Shown: one piece after another, positions 24,908-32,834 of the stretch
How the letters are laid out: the number at the start of each line of letters is the position of its first letter
Position numbering within the stretch: the stretch's first letter is position 1
From: an uncultured Christensenella sp.
Lineage (GTDB): Bacteria; Bacillota; Clostridia; Christensenellales; UBA3700
DNA length: 43,122 nucleotides
Direction of reading: 5' to 3'
NCBI GenBank assembly: GCA_910578245.1
Contig: CAJTPC010000010.1
Coordinates: 1 to 43,122, forward strand
The notes under the pieces: generated by a model
Seen by the model: the letters and a program-made list of their open reading frames with translations, nothing else
What the model was told of the DNA's origin: nothing
The model's database searches: none
Translations under genes and position numbers: made by a program

Positions 24908-24936
24908 ATTATAGCATAGGCATTTGCAAATATCAA
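24908..24936 (-). promoter_or_regulatory. Promoter of the hydrolase operon; predicts a leaderless transcript
   Basis: Minus strand: TTGATA (24931-24936), 17-bp spacer, TATAAT (24908-24913), then 6 nt to the ATG at 24901. Confidence 0.78.
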
Positions 24937-24957
24937 TAACAAAATTAAATAGATAGA

Positions 24958-24985
24958 GATATTTTGACTTCGCTCTGTTTTGCTC
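24958..24985. repeat. Decayed copy of the dispersed repeat
   Basis: Twenty-three of 28 positions match 42835-42862 (GATATTTcGACTTCGCT core). Four of the five differences are C-to-T. It lies between the hydrolase promoter and the ribosomal cluster terminator. Confidence 0.5.
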
Positions 24986-25048
24986 TTATTATTTAACTAA
25001 CTGCCTAAAAAAACCAACTAAACTACGCGATAAACTTAAGGAGTGTGA

Positions 25049-25080
25049 AAAAAATAAAGCGTTCCTGCATGGAACGCTTT
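25049..25080 (-). terminator. Terminator of the S10-spc-alpha cluster
   Basis: AAAGCGTTCC / GGAACGCTTT, a perfect 10-bp stem with a 5-nt loop, followed on the minus strand by ATTTTTTT; it lies 22 bp after the rplQ stop. Confidence 0.93.
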
Positions 25081-25102
25081 AATCTCAATGTAAATACGAA
25101 TA

Positions 25103-25627
25103 TTACTTCTTTTCGGTATTTCTTACAAGTTCCAACTTTGCCATTTCAGCGCCGTCGCCGCGTCTTTGACCAAGTCTGACTATGCGAGTATAACCGCCCT
25201 TTTGACCGAGTTTATTAGCTCTGTCAGCGTAGAATACAGCATGCTCTCTGAAAATCTTTTCAATAAGCGGATGCTTAACCTCTTTGGTTCTCTCCTTGTA
25301 AGCCGACTTGCTCTCGCCATCGCCTTTGATTTCTTGAAGATCTCTAAGGCTTGCCATAAGTTTTCTTCTTGCAGCCAACTTTCTGGGACCGTCGTTGACG
25401 AATTCCATAACAACCTTTTCGTTCTTTTCGTTGGTTACTGTCTTTTGAACCTTTACAGTATCTTCATAAGTATTTATAGCGAGGGTCAACATACTCTCGG
25501 CATAACTTCTTACCTCTTTTGCTCTATCAACCGTGGTCTCGATTGAACCGTACCACAATAGTTCTGAGGCTTGATTTCTAATTATGGCCATTCTTTCTTC
25601 GGCTGTTCTGCCCAACTTTCTTGCCAT
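25103..25627 (-). CDS. rplQ: Ribosomal protein L17, extended form
   Basis: 50S subunit protein near the exit tunnel. Core L17 blocks are present: KLGRTAEERMAIIRNQ, IETTVDRAKEVR and GGYTRIVRLGQRRGDGAEMA. The protein is 174 aa against about 115-130 in most bacteria; the difference is an insertion of about 50 charged residues after the LTLA segment (about 47-110, TYEDTVKVQKT...VKHPLIEKIF). From memory, similar inserts occur in some Clostridia. It is the last gene of the alpha operon. Confidence 0.96.
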   Translation of the reverse strand: MARKLGRTAEERMAIIRNQASELLWYGSIETTVDRAKEVRSYAESMLTLAINTYEDTVKVQKTVTNEKNEKVVMEFVNDGPRKLAARRKLMASLRDLQEIKGDGESKSAYKERTKEVKHPLIEKIFREHAVFYADRANKLGQKGGYTRIVRLGQRRGDGAEMAKLELVRNTEKK

Positions 25628-25643
25628 TTTCCTTTACCTCCTA

Positions 25644-26597
25644 TTATTCATCCTTGTCCCTAAGTTTAAGACCAAGGTCGTCAATTTTCTTCATGACTTC
25701 TTCAAGCGACTTCTTGCCGAGATTTCTCACTTTAAGCATGTCGTCTTCAGTCTTTTCCGTCAAATCTTTGACAGTGTTGATACCGGCTCTTCTCAAGCAG
25801 TTGTAAGATCTAACTGACAAATCCAAATCTTCGATTGCCATTTCGTAAATCTTTGCTTGCGACTCGTTGTCTTGAGAGATAAGTATCTCTTTATCAGCCA
25901 TATTGTCAACAAGTTTGACAAAAATACCAAGATGGTCGTTCATTATCTTAGCTGCCAAGCTAATGACTTCGTTTGGCGTAGCCGTACCATCGGTCGTAAC
26001 GTCAATAGTGAGTTTGTCAAAATTGATGTCTTGACCTTTTCTGGTGCTCTCTACTTGATAGCTTGCGGCGATAACCGGCGTGAAGATTGAGTCAACGGGA
26101 ATATATCCGATACCCTGCTCCTCATCCTTGTTTTCGCTGGCACCTACATAACCTCTGCCTACGCCGATATAAATCTCCATTTCGATGCTTGCGCCCTCTT
26201 CAAGAGTACAAATCTCAAGCTCCGGATTGAGAATTTCTATATCATCGCTGTGAGAAATATCTCCGGCGGTAACTACGCCTGCGCTATATCTGTTGACAGT
26301 ACAAAGTTGTTTGAAGTTCTTGTCCTCGGTGTGAGCCTTTACAGCAATACCCTTGATATTGAGGATAATGTCGGTGACGTCCTCTTTGATGCCGGGGATA
26401 GCGGTAAATTCATGTTGAACTCCGTTAATTCTTATGCCGACAGGAGCTGCGCCCGGCAATGCGCCCAAGAGTATTCTTCTAAGGCTGTTACCGAGAGTAG
26501 TTCCGAATCCGCGCTCTAGCGGTTCAACGGAATATCTAGTCTTTCTACCAGGCTCCATATCTTCTTTATTGATATTTGGTTTTTGAATTTCTATCAT
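25644..26597 (-). CDS. rpoA: RNA polymerase alpha subunit
   Basis: A 317-aa alpha subunit: N-terminal dimerisation/assembly domain (about 1-230, with GFGTTLGNSLRRILL) and a C-terminal DNA- and activator-binding domain (about 250-310, DLDLSVRSYNCLRRAGINTV and RNLGKKSLEEV, with the conserved Arg of VRSYN). The start at 26597 is chosen over 26615 because AGGAGG sits 6 nt before it. It lies 50 bp after rpsD and 16 bp before rplQ. Confidence 0.98.
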   Translation of the reverse strand: MIEIQKPNINKEDMEPGRKTRYSVEPLERGFGTTLGNSLRRILLGALPGAAPVGIRINGVQHEFTAIPGIKEDVTDIILNIKGIAVKAHTEDKNFKQLCTVNRYSAGVVTAGDISHSDDIEILNPELEICTLEEGASIEMEIYIGVGRGYVGASENKDEEQGIGYIPVDSIFTPVIAASYQVESTRKGQDINFDKLTIDVTTDGTATPNEVISLAAKIMNDHLGIFVKLVDNMADKEILISQDNESQAKIYEMAIEDLDLSVRSYNCLRRAGINTVKDLTEKTEDDMLKVRNLGKKSLEEVMKKIDDLGLKLRDKDE

Positions 26598-26647
26598 TGT
26601 TAGCCTCCTATTCAATGTACAATGACCGAGAATGTCAAAGCGTATTA

Positions 26648-27271
26648 TTATTTAGAATACAACTCGACAATCATATGCTCTTCAATCTTCTGCTCAACGT
26701 CTGCTCTCTCAGGCAAAGCAATTACGTTGCCCGTCATAGTAGCGTTGTCAAATGTCAACCACTTAGGAAGATTGAGCGTCTTAGCCTCCTTGATACCATT
26801 GAATACCTTTTTGTCGGCTTTATTTTCTTTGACGCTTATTACGTCGCCCTTCTTCACGAGGAATGAAGGAATATTTACGCACTTACCGTTGACTGTAATC
26901 AAACCGTGGTTTACGATTTGTCTAGCCATAGAGCGGGAAGATGCCAAACCAAGACGGTAAACGGTATTGTCAAGACGTCTTTCCAAAAGGATAAGCATGT
27001 TTTCACCCGTGATACCTCTCATCTTTTCTGCCTTGTCGTAGTAGCCTCTGAATTGCTTCTCGCAAAGTCCGTAGATTCTCTTGGTCTTTTGTTTTTCTCT
27101 GAGCTGAGTAGCGTATTCGCTATTCTTCTTTCTATCAGCGCCGTGTTGTCCCGGAGGAGTGCTGTTCTTAGCAAAAGGACACTTTTCCGAATAACACTTT
27201 TCGCCTTTCAAAAATAATTTTTCGCCTTCGCGTCTGCATTGACGACAATCAGGACCTGTATATCTAGCCAT
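26648..27271 (-). CDS. rpsD: Ribosomal protein S4 (zinc-binding form)
   Basis: A 207-aa primary 16S rRNA-binding protein. The N-terminus carries the C+ zinc motif (DCRQCRREG with two further Cys in CYSEKC), and the S4 domain follows (RLDNTVYRLGLASSRSMARQIVNHG). In other bacteria S4 is a translational repressor of its operon; the leader ahead of rpsM is a candidate target here. Confidence 0.98.
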   Translation of the reverse strand: MARYTGPDCRQCRREGEKLFLKGEKCYSEKCPFAKNSTPPGQHGADRKKNSEYATQLREKQKTKRIYGLCEKQFRGYYDKAEKMRGITGENMLILLERRLDNTVYRLGLASSRSMARQIVNHGLITVNGKCVNIPSFLVKKGDVISVKENKADKKVFNGIKEAKTLNLPKWLTFDNATMTGNVIALPERADVEQKIEEHMIVELYSK

Positions 27272-27289
27272 ATTATTGCAAACCTCCTA

Positions 27290-27685
27290 TTACAGTCTTC
27301 TGCGCTTTGGTGGACGACAGCCATTGTGAGGAATTGGAGATACGTCTTTAATGAGCGTAACGTTCAATCCTACGTTTTGCAAAGCTCTGATAGCAGACTC
27401 TCTACCGCTACCCGGACCTTTTACATATACCTCTACGTTTCTTACGCCTGCATCGTACGCCTTCTTACCTGCGTCTTCGCTTACCATTTGAGCTGCAAAC
27501 GGAGTAGACTTCTTACTACCGCGAAGTTGAAGGTGACCTGCGCTCGACCAGCTGACAGCATTACCTTGCGTGTCGGTGATCGTAACGATGGTATTATTGA
27601 AAGAGGCGTGAATATGAGCGCAACCGTTTTCGCCACGGCGCTTTGTTACAGTACGTTTTTTTACTACTTTTTTAGCAACTGCCAT
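27290..27685 (-). CDS. rpsK: Ribosomal protein S11
   Basis: 131-aa 30S platform protein. Contains GCAHIHASFNNTIVTITD, VYVKGPGSGRESAIRAL and the C-terminal PPKRRRL. Lies between rpsM and rpsD as in most Bacillota. Confidence 0.98.
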   Translation of the reverse strand: MAVAKKVVKKRTVTKRRGENGCAHIHASFNNTIVTITDTQGNAVSWSSAGHLQLRGSKKSTPFAAQMVSEDAGKKAYDAGVRNVEVYVKGPGSGRESAIRALQNVGLNVTLIKDVSPIPHNGCRPPKRRRL

Positions 27686-27698
27686 TATTCAATCCTCC

Positions 27699-28070
27699 TT
27701 ATTTCTTCTTACGGCTAACGGTCTTCTTCGGACCCTTTCTTGTACGAGCATTTTGCTTAGTACTCTGACCGCGAACCGGCAATCCCTTACGGTGTCTTAC
27801 ACCGCGGTAGCAACCGATTTCTTGCAGTCTTTTGATGTTCATTTTGATTTCACGCTTCAAATCGCCCTCAACCATAATGTTATGGCGGTCGATGTATTCA
27901 CGAATCTTGTTTACTTCTTCATCAGTCAAATCCCTAACTCTTGTATCGGGATTTATACCTGTATCAGCGAGAATCTTGTTGGACGTAACTCTACCTATAC
28001 CGTATATGTAGGTAAGACCTATCTCAACTCTTTTCTCATTTGGCAAATCAACGCCACTAATACGAGCCAT
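27699..28070 (-). CDS. rpsM: Ribosomal protein S13
   Basis: A 123-aa 30S head protein: MARISGVDLPNEKRVEIGL, YIYGIGR and the basic C-terminal tail with RHRKGLPVRGQ and TRKGPKKTVSRKKK. It is the first gene behind the internal alpha-operon promoters; GGAGGT lies upstream of the ATG. Confidence 0.98.
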   Translation of the reverse strand: MARISGVDLPNEKRVEIGLTYIYGIGRVTSNKILADTGINPDTRVRDLTDEEVNKIREYIDRHNIMVEGDLKREIKMNIKRLQEIGCYRGVRHRKGLPVRGQSTKQNARTRKGPKKTVSRKKK

Positions 28071-28200
28071 GAAAATACCTCCAATAATTTAATAAATGTT
28101 TTTATTATATTATTAAACGCTATGAGAAGTTAGATTGTCTGTTGTGCCTTGGAATGAAACAACCTATTAGCCGCTCCCCAACGATTAATGTCTAATTGCT
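28071..28200 (-). promoter_or_regulatory. Roughly 130-nt leader of the alpha operon, candidate autoregulatory RNA
   Basis: The gene-free stretch between the tandem promoters and rpsM. Minus-strand RNA contains short complementary blocks: ATTAG ... CTAAT, GTTGT ... ACAAC, and TTAGA ... TCTAA that can pair across them, suggesting a nested or pseudoknotted fold. S4 is known to autoregulate alpha operons through such leaders in E. coli; the same role here is inference. Confidence 0.4.
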
Positions 28201-28205
28201 TGGGT

Positions 28206-28234
28206 ATTATAACATAATTTAATAAACCTTGCAA
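28206..28234 (-). promoter_or_regulatory. Alpha-operon promoter P2 (proximal)
   Basis: Minus strand: TTGCAA (28229-28234), 17-bp spacer, TATAAT (28206-28211), driving rpsM-rpsK-rpsD-rpoA-rplQ. Confidence 0.78.
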
Positions 28235-28239
28235 GCGTT

Positions 28240-28268
28240 ATAATACACTTTTTTTATTTTTTACGCAA
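28240..28268 (-). promoter_or_regulatory. Alpha-operon promoter P1 (distal)
   Basis: Minus strand: TTGCGT (28263-28268), an A-rich 17-bp spacer, TATTAT (28240-28245), 34 bp upstream of P2 in tandem. Confidence 0.62.
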
Positions 28269-28269
28269 T

Positions 28270-28300
28270 AAAGGAATTATGGAAAACTCCATAATCCTTT
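28270..28300 (-). terminator. Hairpin after rpmJ: weak terminator or processing site
   Basis: A 13-bp stem with one bulge (TTATGGA / TCCATAA core, outer AAAGG / CCTTT) closing a 4-nt loop. The run after it is only TTTATT, so termination may be partial. It separates the spc part of the cluster from the alpha promoters. Confidence 0.5.
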
Positions 28301-28344
28301 AGCATTTTTGAGCAATATTTACTCGATTTGCAGTTAAGAGAAAT

Positions 28345-28461
28345 TTAACCTTGCTTTTGCTTATGCTTTTTGTACTTTGAGCAGATAATCATAACTGCTC
28401 CGTTTCTCTTTATTACCTTGCATTTGTCGCACATTGGCTTTACTGATGGTCTAACCTTCAT
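28345..28461 (-). CDS. rpmJ: Ribosomal protein L36
   Basis: A 38-aa protein found by translating the gap between infA and rpsM: it begins MKVRPSVKPMCDKCKV and ends KKHKQKQG. The C-x2-C, third Cys (C27) and His33 of the zinc-binding C+ form are present. The ATG at 28461 has GGAGGATAT just upstream. The position after infA is the expected one. Confidence 0.97.
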   Translation of the reverse strand: MKVRPSVKPMCDKCKVIKRNGAVMIICSKYKKHKQKQG

Positions 28462-28485
28462 TGTTATATCCTCCGTTAATCTACC

Positions 28486-28707
28486 TTAATTCTTGTTACG
28501 CCATACTATTCTACCCTTTGTGAGGTCGTATGGACTTAATTCTACTTTGACTGCATCGCCTTCGAGAATTTTAATATAGTTCTTTCTCAATTTCCCCGAC
28601 AGGTATGCTACGATAACGTGTCCGTTTGACAATTCTACTTTGAAATTGGTACCCGGCAATACTTCTATTACCTTTCCCTCTGCTTCGATTACGTCTTCTT
28701 TGGACAT
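28486..28707 (-). CDS. infA: Translation initiation factor IF-1
   Basis: 73-aa OB-fold protein that occupies the 30S A site during initiation. Recognisable blocks are MSKEDVIEAEGKVIE, NGHVIVAYLSGKLRKNYIKI and SPYDLTKGRIVWR. Spaced 24 bp from rpmJ. Confidence 0.98.
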   Translation of the reverse strand: MSKEDVIEAEGKVIEVLPGTNFKVELSNGHVIVAYLSGKLRKNYIKILEGDAVKVELSPYDLTKGRIVWRNKN

Positions 28708-28716
28708 ATATACCTC

Positions 28717-28959
28717 CTATTCAACAGTATCAAGTTTAGCTAATCTATCAGCTATGCTCTTATCATCAACGTACGTCTTAATTCCGCTCGCTTCCTCAAT
28801 GAGTTTGACGTGCTTGACGTTCTTTTGTTTGGGAGAATCGAGTTTTCTCGACTTGCCGTCGGCAATCAGTATATAACTCTCGTTAAGCGTAGCGATTACA
28901 ACGAAATACTTTTTTGCATCGTGACCGCTCTTAGATTGCACGATATCTCCCACTTTCAT
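28717..28959 (-). CDS. KOW-domain RNA-binding protein (L14e-like)
   Basis: An 80-aa protein starting MKVGDIVQSKSGHDAKKYFVVI, a KOW-type fold resembling archaeal/eukaryotic L14e. Genes of this kind between map and infA are common in Bacillota, and the role is presumed ribosomal or RNA-binding. The C-terminus (about 45-80) is charged and helical-looking. Spaced 9 bp from infA and 10 bp from map. Confidence 0.9.
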   Translation of the reverse strand: MKVGDIVQSKSGHDAKKYFVVIATLNESYILIADGKSRKLDSPKQKNVKHVKLIEEASGIKTYVDDKSIADRLAKLDTVE

Positions 28960-28969
28960 CGTCTTCTCC

Positions 28970-29716
28970 TCACAGCGACAGTATCTCTACTCCGTCCTCT
29001 TTTATCCACACGGTGTTCTCGTAGTGCGCCGATGGCATTCCGTCTGCCGTGACTATCGTCCAACCGTCATCGAGCATATACACATCGTGCGTTCCCAAAT
29101 TTATCATCGGCTCTATAGCAATCGTCATATTCTTTCTCAATCGCATACCGCGACCTTCTTTGCCGAAGTTGGGGACTTCAGGATCTTCATGCATATCTCT
29201 GCCTATTCCGTGTCCTACCAACGCTCTAACCACTCCGTATCCGAAGGACTCCGCATAAGACTGTATTGCATGCCCTAAATCTCCAAGCCTTACGCCTTCT
29301 TTGAGTATCTTAACGCCCTCGAAAAAACTTTGCTTGGTGACTTCGACGAGTTTGGCTTTCTCTTCGCTGACCTTGCCTATCATAAAGGTTCTTGCGGCAT
29401 CGCCGTTGTACCCCTTATAGATACTTCCGCAATCTACGCTTACTATATCGCCCTCTTTGATTACAGCCTTGTCTGAAGGGATACCGTGTACTACTTGCTC
29501 GTTTATAGACGTGCATATCGACGCGGGGAAACCGCCGTATCCTAGAAATGACGGAATAGCGTCGCATTTAATTATGTAGTCGTGGGCAATCTTGTTAAGT
29601 TGCGCCGTAGTCATTCCCTCTTTTATCGTATCTTCGAGAAGATTGAGCGTATCTCTAACTATTTGATTTGCCTTGCGCATAAGCTGTATCTCGTAGTCCG
29701 ACTTAATGGTTATCAT
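28970..29716 (-). CDS. map: Methionine aminopeptidase, type I
   Basis: Removes the N-terminal Met from nascent proteins. The 248-aa protein has the five metal ligands in order: Asp in VSVDCGS, Asp in GDAART, His in GHGIGRDMHE, Glu in AIEPMI and Glu in HYENTV. It starts inside the end of adk (14-bp overlap), indicating coupled translation. Confidence 0.97.
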   Translation of the reverse strand: MITIKSDYEIQLMRKANQIVRDTLNLLEDTIKEGMTTAQLNKIAHDYIIKCDAIPSFLGYGGFPASICTSINEQVVHGIPSDKAVIKEGDIVSVDCGSIYKGYNGDAARTFMIGKVSEEKAKLVEVTKQSFFEGVKILKEGVRLGDLGHAIQSYAESFGYGVVRALVGHGIGRDMHEDPEVPNFGKEGRGMRLRKNMTIAIEPMINLGTHDVYMLDDGWTIVTADGMPSAHYENTVWIKEDGVEILSL

Positions 29717-30326
29717 CGAGTATCCTCACTATGTCGTCGAAAACTTTGTTCATTTCCTGCGCGCCGTCTACGTCTTTGAGTATACCCATATTGTTATAGT
29801 ACTCAATGAGCGGAGCCGTCTGGGCATTGTACACTTCAAGTCGCGACTTAACCGTGTCTTCTTTATCGTCATCTCTTTGATATAGCTTTTCACCGCATTT
29901 TGCGCAGACGTCTTTGTCATACCAAGATACGTGATAACTCTCTCCGCACTTGCACATTCTGCGACCTGCAATTCTATCTACAACGAGCTTTTCGTCAACG
30001 GCTATGTTGATTGCATAAGTTATTTTAGCAAATTCATTCAAAGCCTTGGCTTGTTCTATCGTTCTGGGAAAGCCGTCAAGCAAAAATCCCTTTTGGCAAT
30101 CAGCCTCTTGAAGTCTTTGTTTGACAAGTCCTATCACGACTTCGTCAGGCACTAGCAAGCCTTTGTCAATGTAGCTTTTAGCTTCCACTCCCAAGGCTGT
30201 GCCTGCCTTGATATTAGCCCTCAATATGTCTCCTGTGGAGATATGAGGCACTTTATACTTTTCACATACTCTCGTAGCTTGGGTGCCTTTGCCGGCGCCC
30301 GGAGCTCCTAAAAATACCAAGTACAT
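29703..30326 (-). CDS. adk: Adenylate kinase (zinc-lid form)
   Basis: Converts ATP + AMP to 2 ADP. The 207-aa enzyme has the P-loop GAPGAGKGTQ, STGDILR, DGFPRT, and a LID carrying four Cys in two pairs (CKCG and CAKCG), the zinc form typical of Gram-positives. Lies between secY and map, as usual for the spc operon. Confidence 0.98.
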   Translation of the reverse strand: MYLVFLGAPGAGKGTQATRVCEKYKVPHISTGDILRANIKAGTALGVEAKSYIDKGLLVPDEVVIGLVKQRLQEADCQKGFLLDGFPRTIEQAKALNEFAKITYAINIAVDEKLVVDRIAGRRMCKCGESYHVSWYDKDVCAKCGEKLYQRDDDKEDTVKSRLEVYNAQTAPLIEYYNNMGILKDVDGAQEMNKVFDDIVRILDDNH

Positions 30327-30336
30327 AAATCCTCTT

Positions 30337-31665
30337 TTACTTGAGGAAGCCCTTGTAATGCTTCATCATGAGCTGTCCTTCAAGCTGTTTGTTAAATTCT
30401 AGCGCTACGCTTACCGCAATCAACATACCCGTTGACGATATAGCGTTGTTAAGTCCCAAGCCTCCTCCTATCAACTGGAAGAGAGCCGCCGGTATTATGG
30501 CGATAAAGCCAAGGAATAACGCGCCGAACAAAACTATTCTATTGTTTATTTTTTGAAGGTAATCGCTGGTAGGTTTACCGCTTCTTATACCTTGTATAGA
30601 ACCGCCGTACTGTTGCAAGTTCCTTGCTACGTCCTGCGGGTTGAATTGTATCTGCGCATAGAAGTATGCAAAGAATATAATAAGTCCAAGCATTACCAGA
30701 TAGTAGAATACCCAGCCTACCCATTGCCATTGCGAACCTGTCGTACCAGGATAACAGAAGGTCATGTAATTAGCAAAGGCTTGATTATCTTGTCCCGTAA
30801 ACTGGAATATCATCATAGGTATCGTCATAAAGGACGAAGCAAAGATGATAGGCATTACGCCGGAGCTATTGACCTTTATCGGTATAAACGTTGACTGTCC
30901 GCCGTACATTTTATTGCCCTTGACTTGCTTAGCGTAGTTGACTTTGATTCTTCTCTCTCCGCCGTCTACGAATACGATAAACGCAAACAAGAACAATACG
31001 ACCAATATATAACCAAACAAATTCCAAAGTTTATTAGGTTCAACTTTGATTTGCGGAATTGTATTTACAAGCGCCAAACCAAACGAGGACAAGATACCGC
31101 TGAAGATTATCAGCGACGTACCGTTGCCGATACCAAGTTCTGTAATCCTCTCGCCAAGCCACATAACTACAGTACTGCCTGAAACGAGCAGCGCGATAAT
31201 CATAATAGCGGTAAGCCAGCCGTTCTTTTCGCCGAACATCGGATCAATGTGATCTTTGTAAGCCACTACGATACCGATAGCTTGTACTACTGCCAAAACT
31301 ATTGCCACGTATCTGGTGATTATCGTGATTTTTTCACGCCCCTCATCACCTTGTTTTGAAAGTCTTTCAAGCGGTGGAATGATAAGTGTGAGCAACTGCA
31401 TAATGATAAAGCTGTTAATGAACGGCAAGATACCTAGCGCAAAGAGCGTAAGGTACTGCATTGAGCCACCGCTCATCATACTCAAGAGTTGGAAAATCGT
31501 GTTGTTTTCGCCCGTTCCGCCGAACTGTCCTGCGTAAAAGTCCGCAGTGATGCCGGGAAGCGGTATCCAACAACCGATTCGGAATGCGAGAAGCAATCCG
31601 AACGTTGCGAATATCTTACATCTGATGCTTTTATCACTAAATGCGTTCTTTATAGTTTGCCACAT
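30337..31665 (-). CDS. secY: Preprotein translocase channel subunit SecY
   Basis: A 442-aa ten-TM core of the Sec channel. It begins MWQTIKNAFSDKSIRCKI; RIGCWIPLPGI and the C-terminal cytosolic loop (SGKPTSDYLQKI) with GGGLGLNNAISSTG are family blocks. Its ATG shares one base with the rplO stop (TAATG), so translation is coupled. Confidence 0.98.
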   Translation of the reverse strand: MWQTIKNAFSDKSIRCKIFATFGLLLAFRIGCWIPLPGITADFYAGQFGGTGENNTIFQLLSMMSGGSMQYLTLFALGILPFINSFIIMQLLTLIIPPLERLSKQGDEGREKITIITRYVAIVLAVVQAIGIVVAYKDHIDPMFGEKNGWLTAIMIIALLVSGSTVVMWLGERITELGIGNGTSLIIFSGILSSFGLALVNTIPQIKVEPNKLWNLFGYILVVLFLFAFIVFVDGGERRIKVNYAKQVKGNKMYGGQSTFIPIKVNSSGVMPIIFASSFMTIPMMIFQFTGQDNQAFANYMTFCYPGTTGSQWQWVGWVFYYLVMLGLIIFFAYFYAQIQFNPQDVARNLQQYGGSIQGIRSGKPTSDYLQKINNRIVLFGALFLGFIAIIPAALFQLIGGGLGLNNAISSTGMLIAVSVALEFNKQLEGQLMMKHYKGFLK

Positions 31666-32108
31666 TATAGCACCTCTGCTTTGCCACCTGCTTTTTGGAT
31701 TATTTCTGCAGCTGACTTAGTAAATTTGTTTGCTTTAACCTCAAGCTTTTTAGTTAATGTACCGTTGCCAAGAACCTTCAAACCATAAGACTCAACCTTA
31801 CTAAGAACACCCTTCTCAAGGAGAAGTTCTGCCGTAACTACCGTGCCGTTGTCGAACACTTCAAGGTCGCTAACGTTGACGATAGAATATTCTTTCTTGA
31901 AGACGTTGTTAAATCCTCTCTTAGGGATTCTTCTTACGAGTGGCATTTGTCCGCCTTCAAATCCCGGTCTTACTCCGCCGCCACTACGAGCCCATTGTCC
32001 CTTGTGACCTTTACCGGAAGTCTTGCCAAGACCCGAACCTATACCTCTGCCAAGTCTTTTAGACTGCGTCTTTGCTCCTTCTGCCGGAGCCATATTATTC
32101 AATTTCAT
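31665..32108 (-). CDS. rplO: Ribosomal protein L15
   Basis: 147-aa 50S protein: Gly/Arg-rich N-terminus (RLGRGIGSGLGKTSGKGHKG), RPGFEGGQMPLVRRIPKRG and the C-terminal AAEIIQKAGGKAE. GGAGGAG lies upstream. Confidence 0.98.
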   Translation of the reverse strand: MKLNNMAPAEGAKTQSKRLGRGIGSGLGKTSGKGHKGQWARSGGGVRPGFEGGQMPLVRRIPKRGFNNVFKKEYSIVNVSDLEVFDNGTVVTAELLLEKGVLSKVESYGLKVLGNGTLTKKLEVKANKFTKSAAEIIQKAGGKAEVL

Positions 32109-32120
32109 ATCTACTCCTCC

Positions 32121-32300
32121 TTACGCTTGCTCAATCATTACGAGGTGAGCAACTACCTTGAGCATACCCTCGGAACAAGCGTTAGACGTGATAACGTTGC
32201 TACTTCCGATTTTGCTAAGACCCAAAGCCTTAACAGTATCTTTTTGCTTTTGAGAGCAACCTATCGTACTCTTCACGAGCGTAACTTTAATCTTTTCCAT
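32121..32300 (-). CDS. rpmD: Ribosomal protein L30
   Basis: A 59-aa protein found by translating the gap between rpsE and rplO: it begins MEKIKVTLVKSTIGC and ends VAHLVMIEQA. The middle KDTVKALGLSKIGSS matches the L30 KxTxxALGLxKxxxx pattern. AGGAGG precedes the ATG at 32300. Gene order rpsE-rpmD-rplO is canonical. Confidence 0.96.
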   Translation of the reverse strand: MEKIKVTLVKSTIGCSQKQKDTVKALGLSKIGSSNVITSNACSEGMLKVVAHLVMIEQA

Positions 32301-32313
32301 AAGTCGCCTCCTA

Positions 32314-32823
32314 TCAGCCTATAATTTCTTCGACGCTCTTGCCTCTCAAAGCGGCGATTTGCTCAGCCGTCTTCATCTTTGCAAGTCCGTCAAACGTAGC
32401 CTTTACGCAATTGATTTTGTTGTTGCTTCCCATAGACTTGGTTCTCACGTCCTTGATGCCTGCGCATTCAAGTACGGCGCGGACAGGACCGCCGGCGATA
32501 ACACCGGTACCTGCGCTAGCCGGCATTATGATAACCTTAGAACTACCGAAGTTGCCGATTGCTTCGTGCGGAACTGACGTATCCAACTTAGCAATCTTAA
32601 TCATGTTACGCTTTGCTTCTGCCGTAGCCTTACGGATAGCCTCAGGAACTTCGCCTGCTTTTCCCATACCAAGACCTATTGTGCCGTTGCCGTCGCCGAC
32701 TACTATAAGAGCCGCAAATCTCATCGTTCTACCGCCTTTAACAACCTTGGTTACACGGTTGACGCAGATGAGCTTATTGAGCAATTCTTCTTCTTGATTG
32801 TTAAATCTCTCTTTTCTAGCCAT
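32314..32823 (-). CDS. rpsE: Ribosomal protein S5
   Basis: 169-aa 30S protein with the double-stranded RNA-binding N-terminal domain (NRVTKVVKGGRTMRFAALIV) and GLGMGKAGEVPEAIRKA. Residues linked to decoding fidelity lie in this region in other species. Spaced 13 bp from rpmD. Confidence 0.98.
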   Translation of the reverse strand: MARKERFNNQEEELLNKLICVNRVTKVVKGGRTMRFAALIVVGDGNGTIGLGMGKAGEVPEAIRKATAEAKRNMIKIAKLDTSVPHEAIGNFGSSKVIIMPASAGTGVIAGGPVRAVLECAGIKDVRTKSMGSNNKINCVKATFDGLAKMKTAEQIAALRGKSVEEIIG

Positions 32824-32834
32824 TTTGCATCTCC

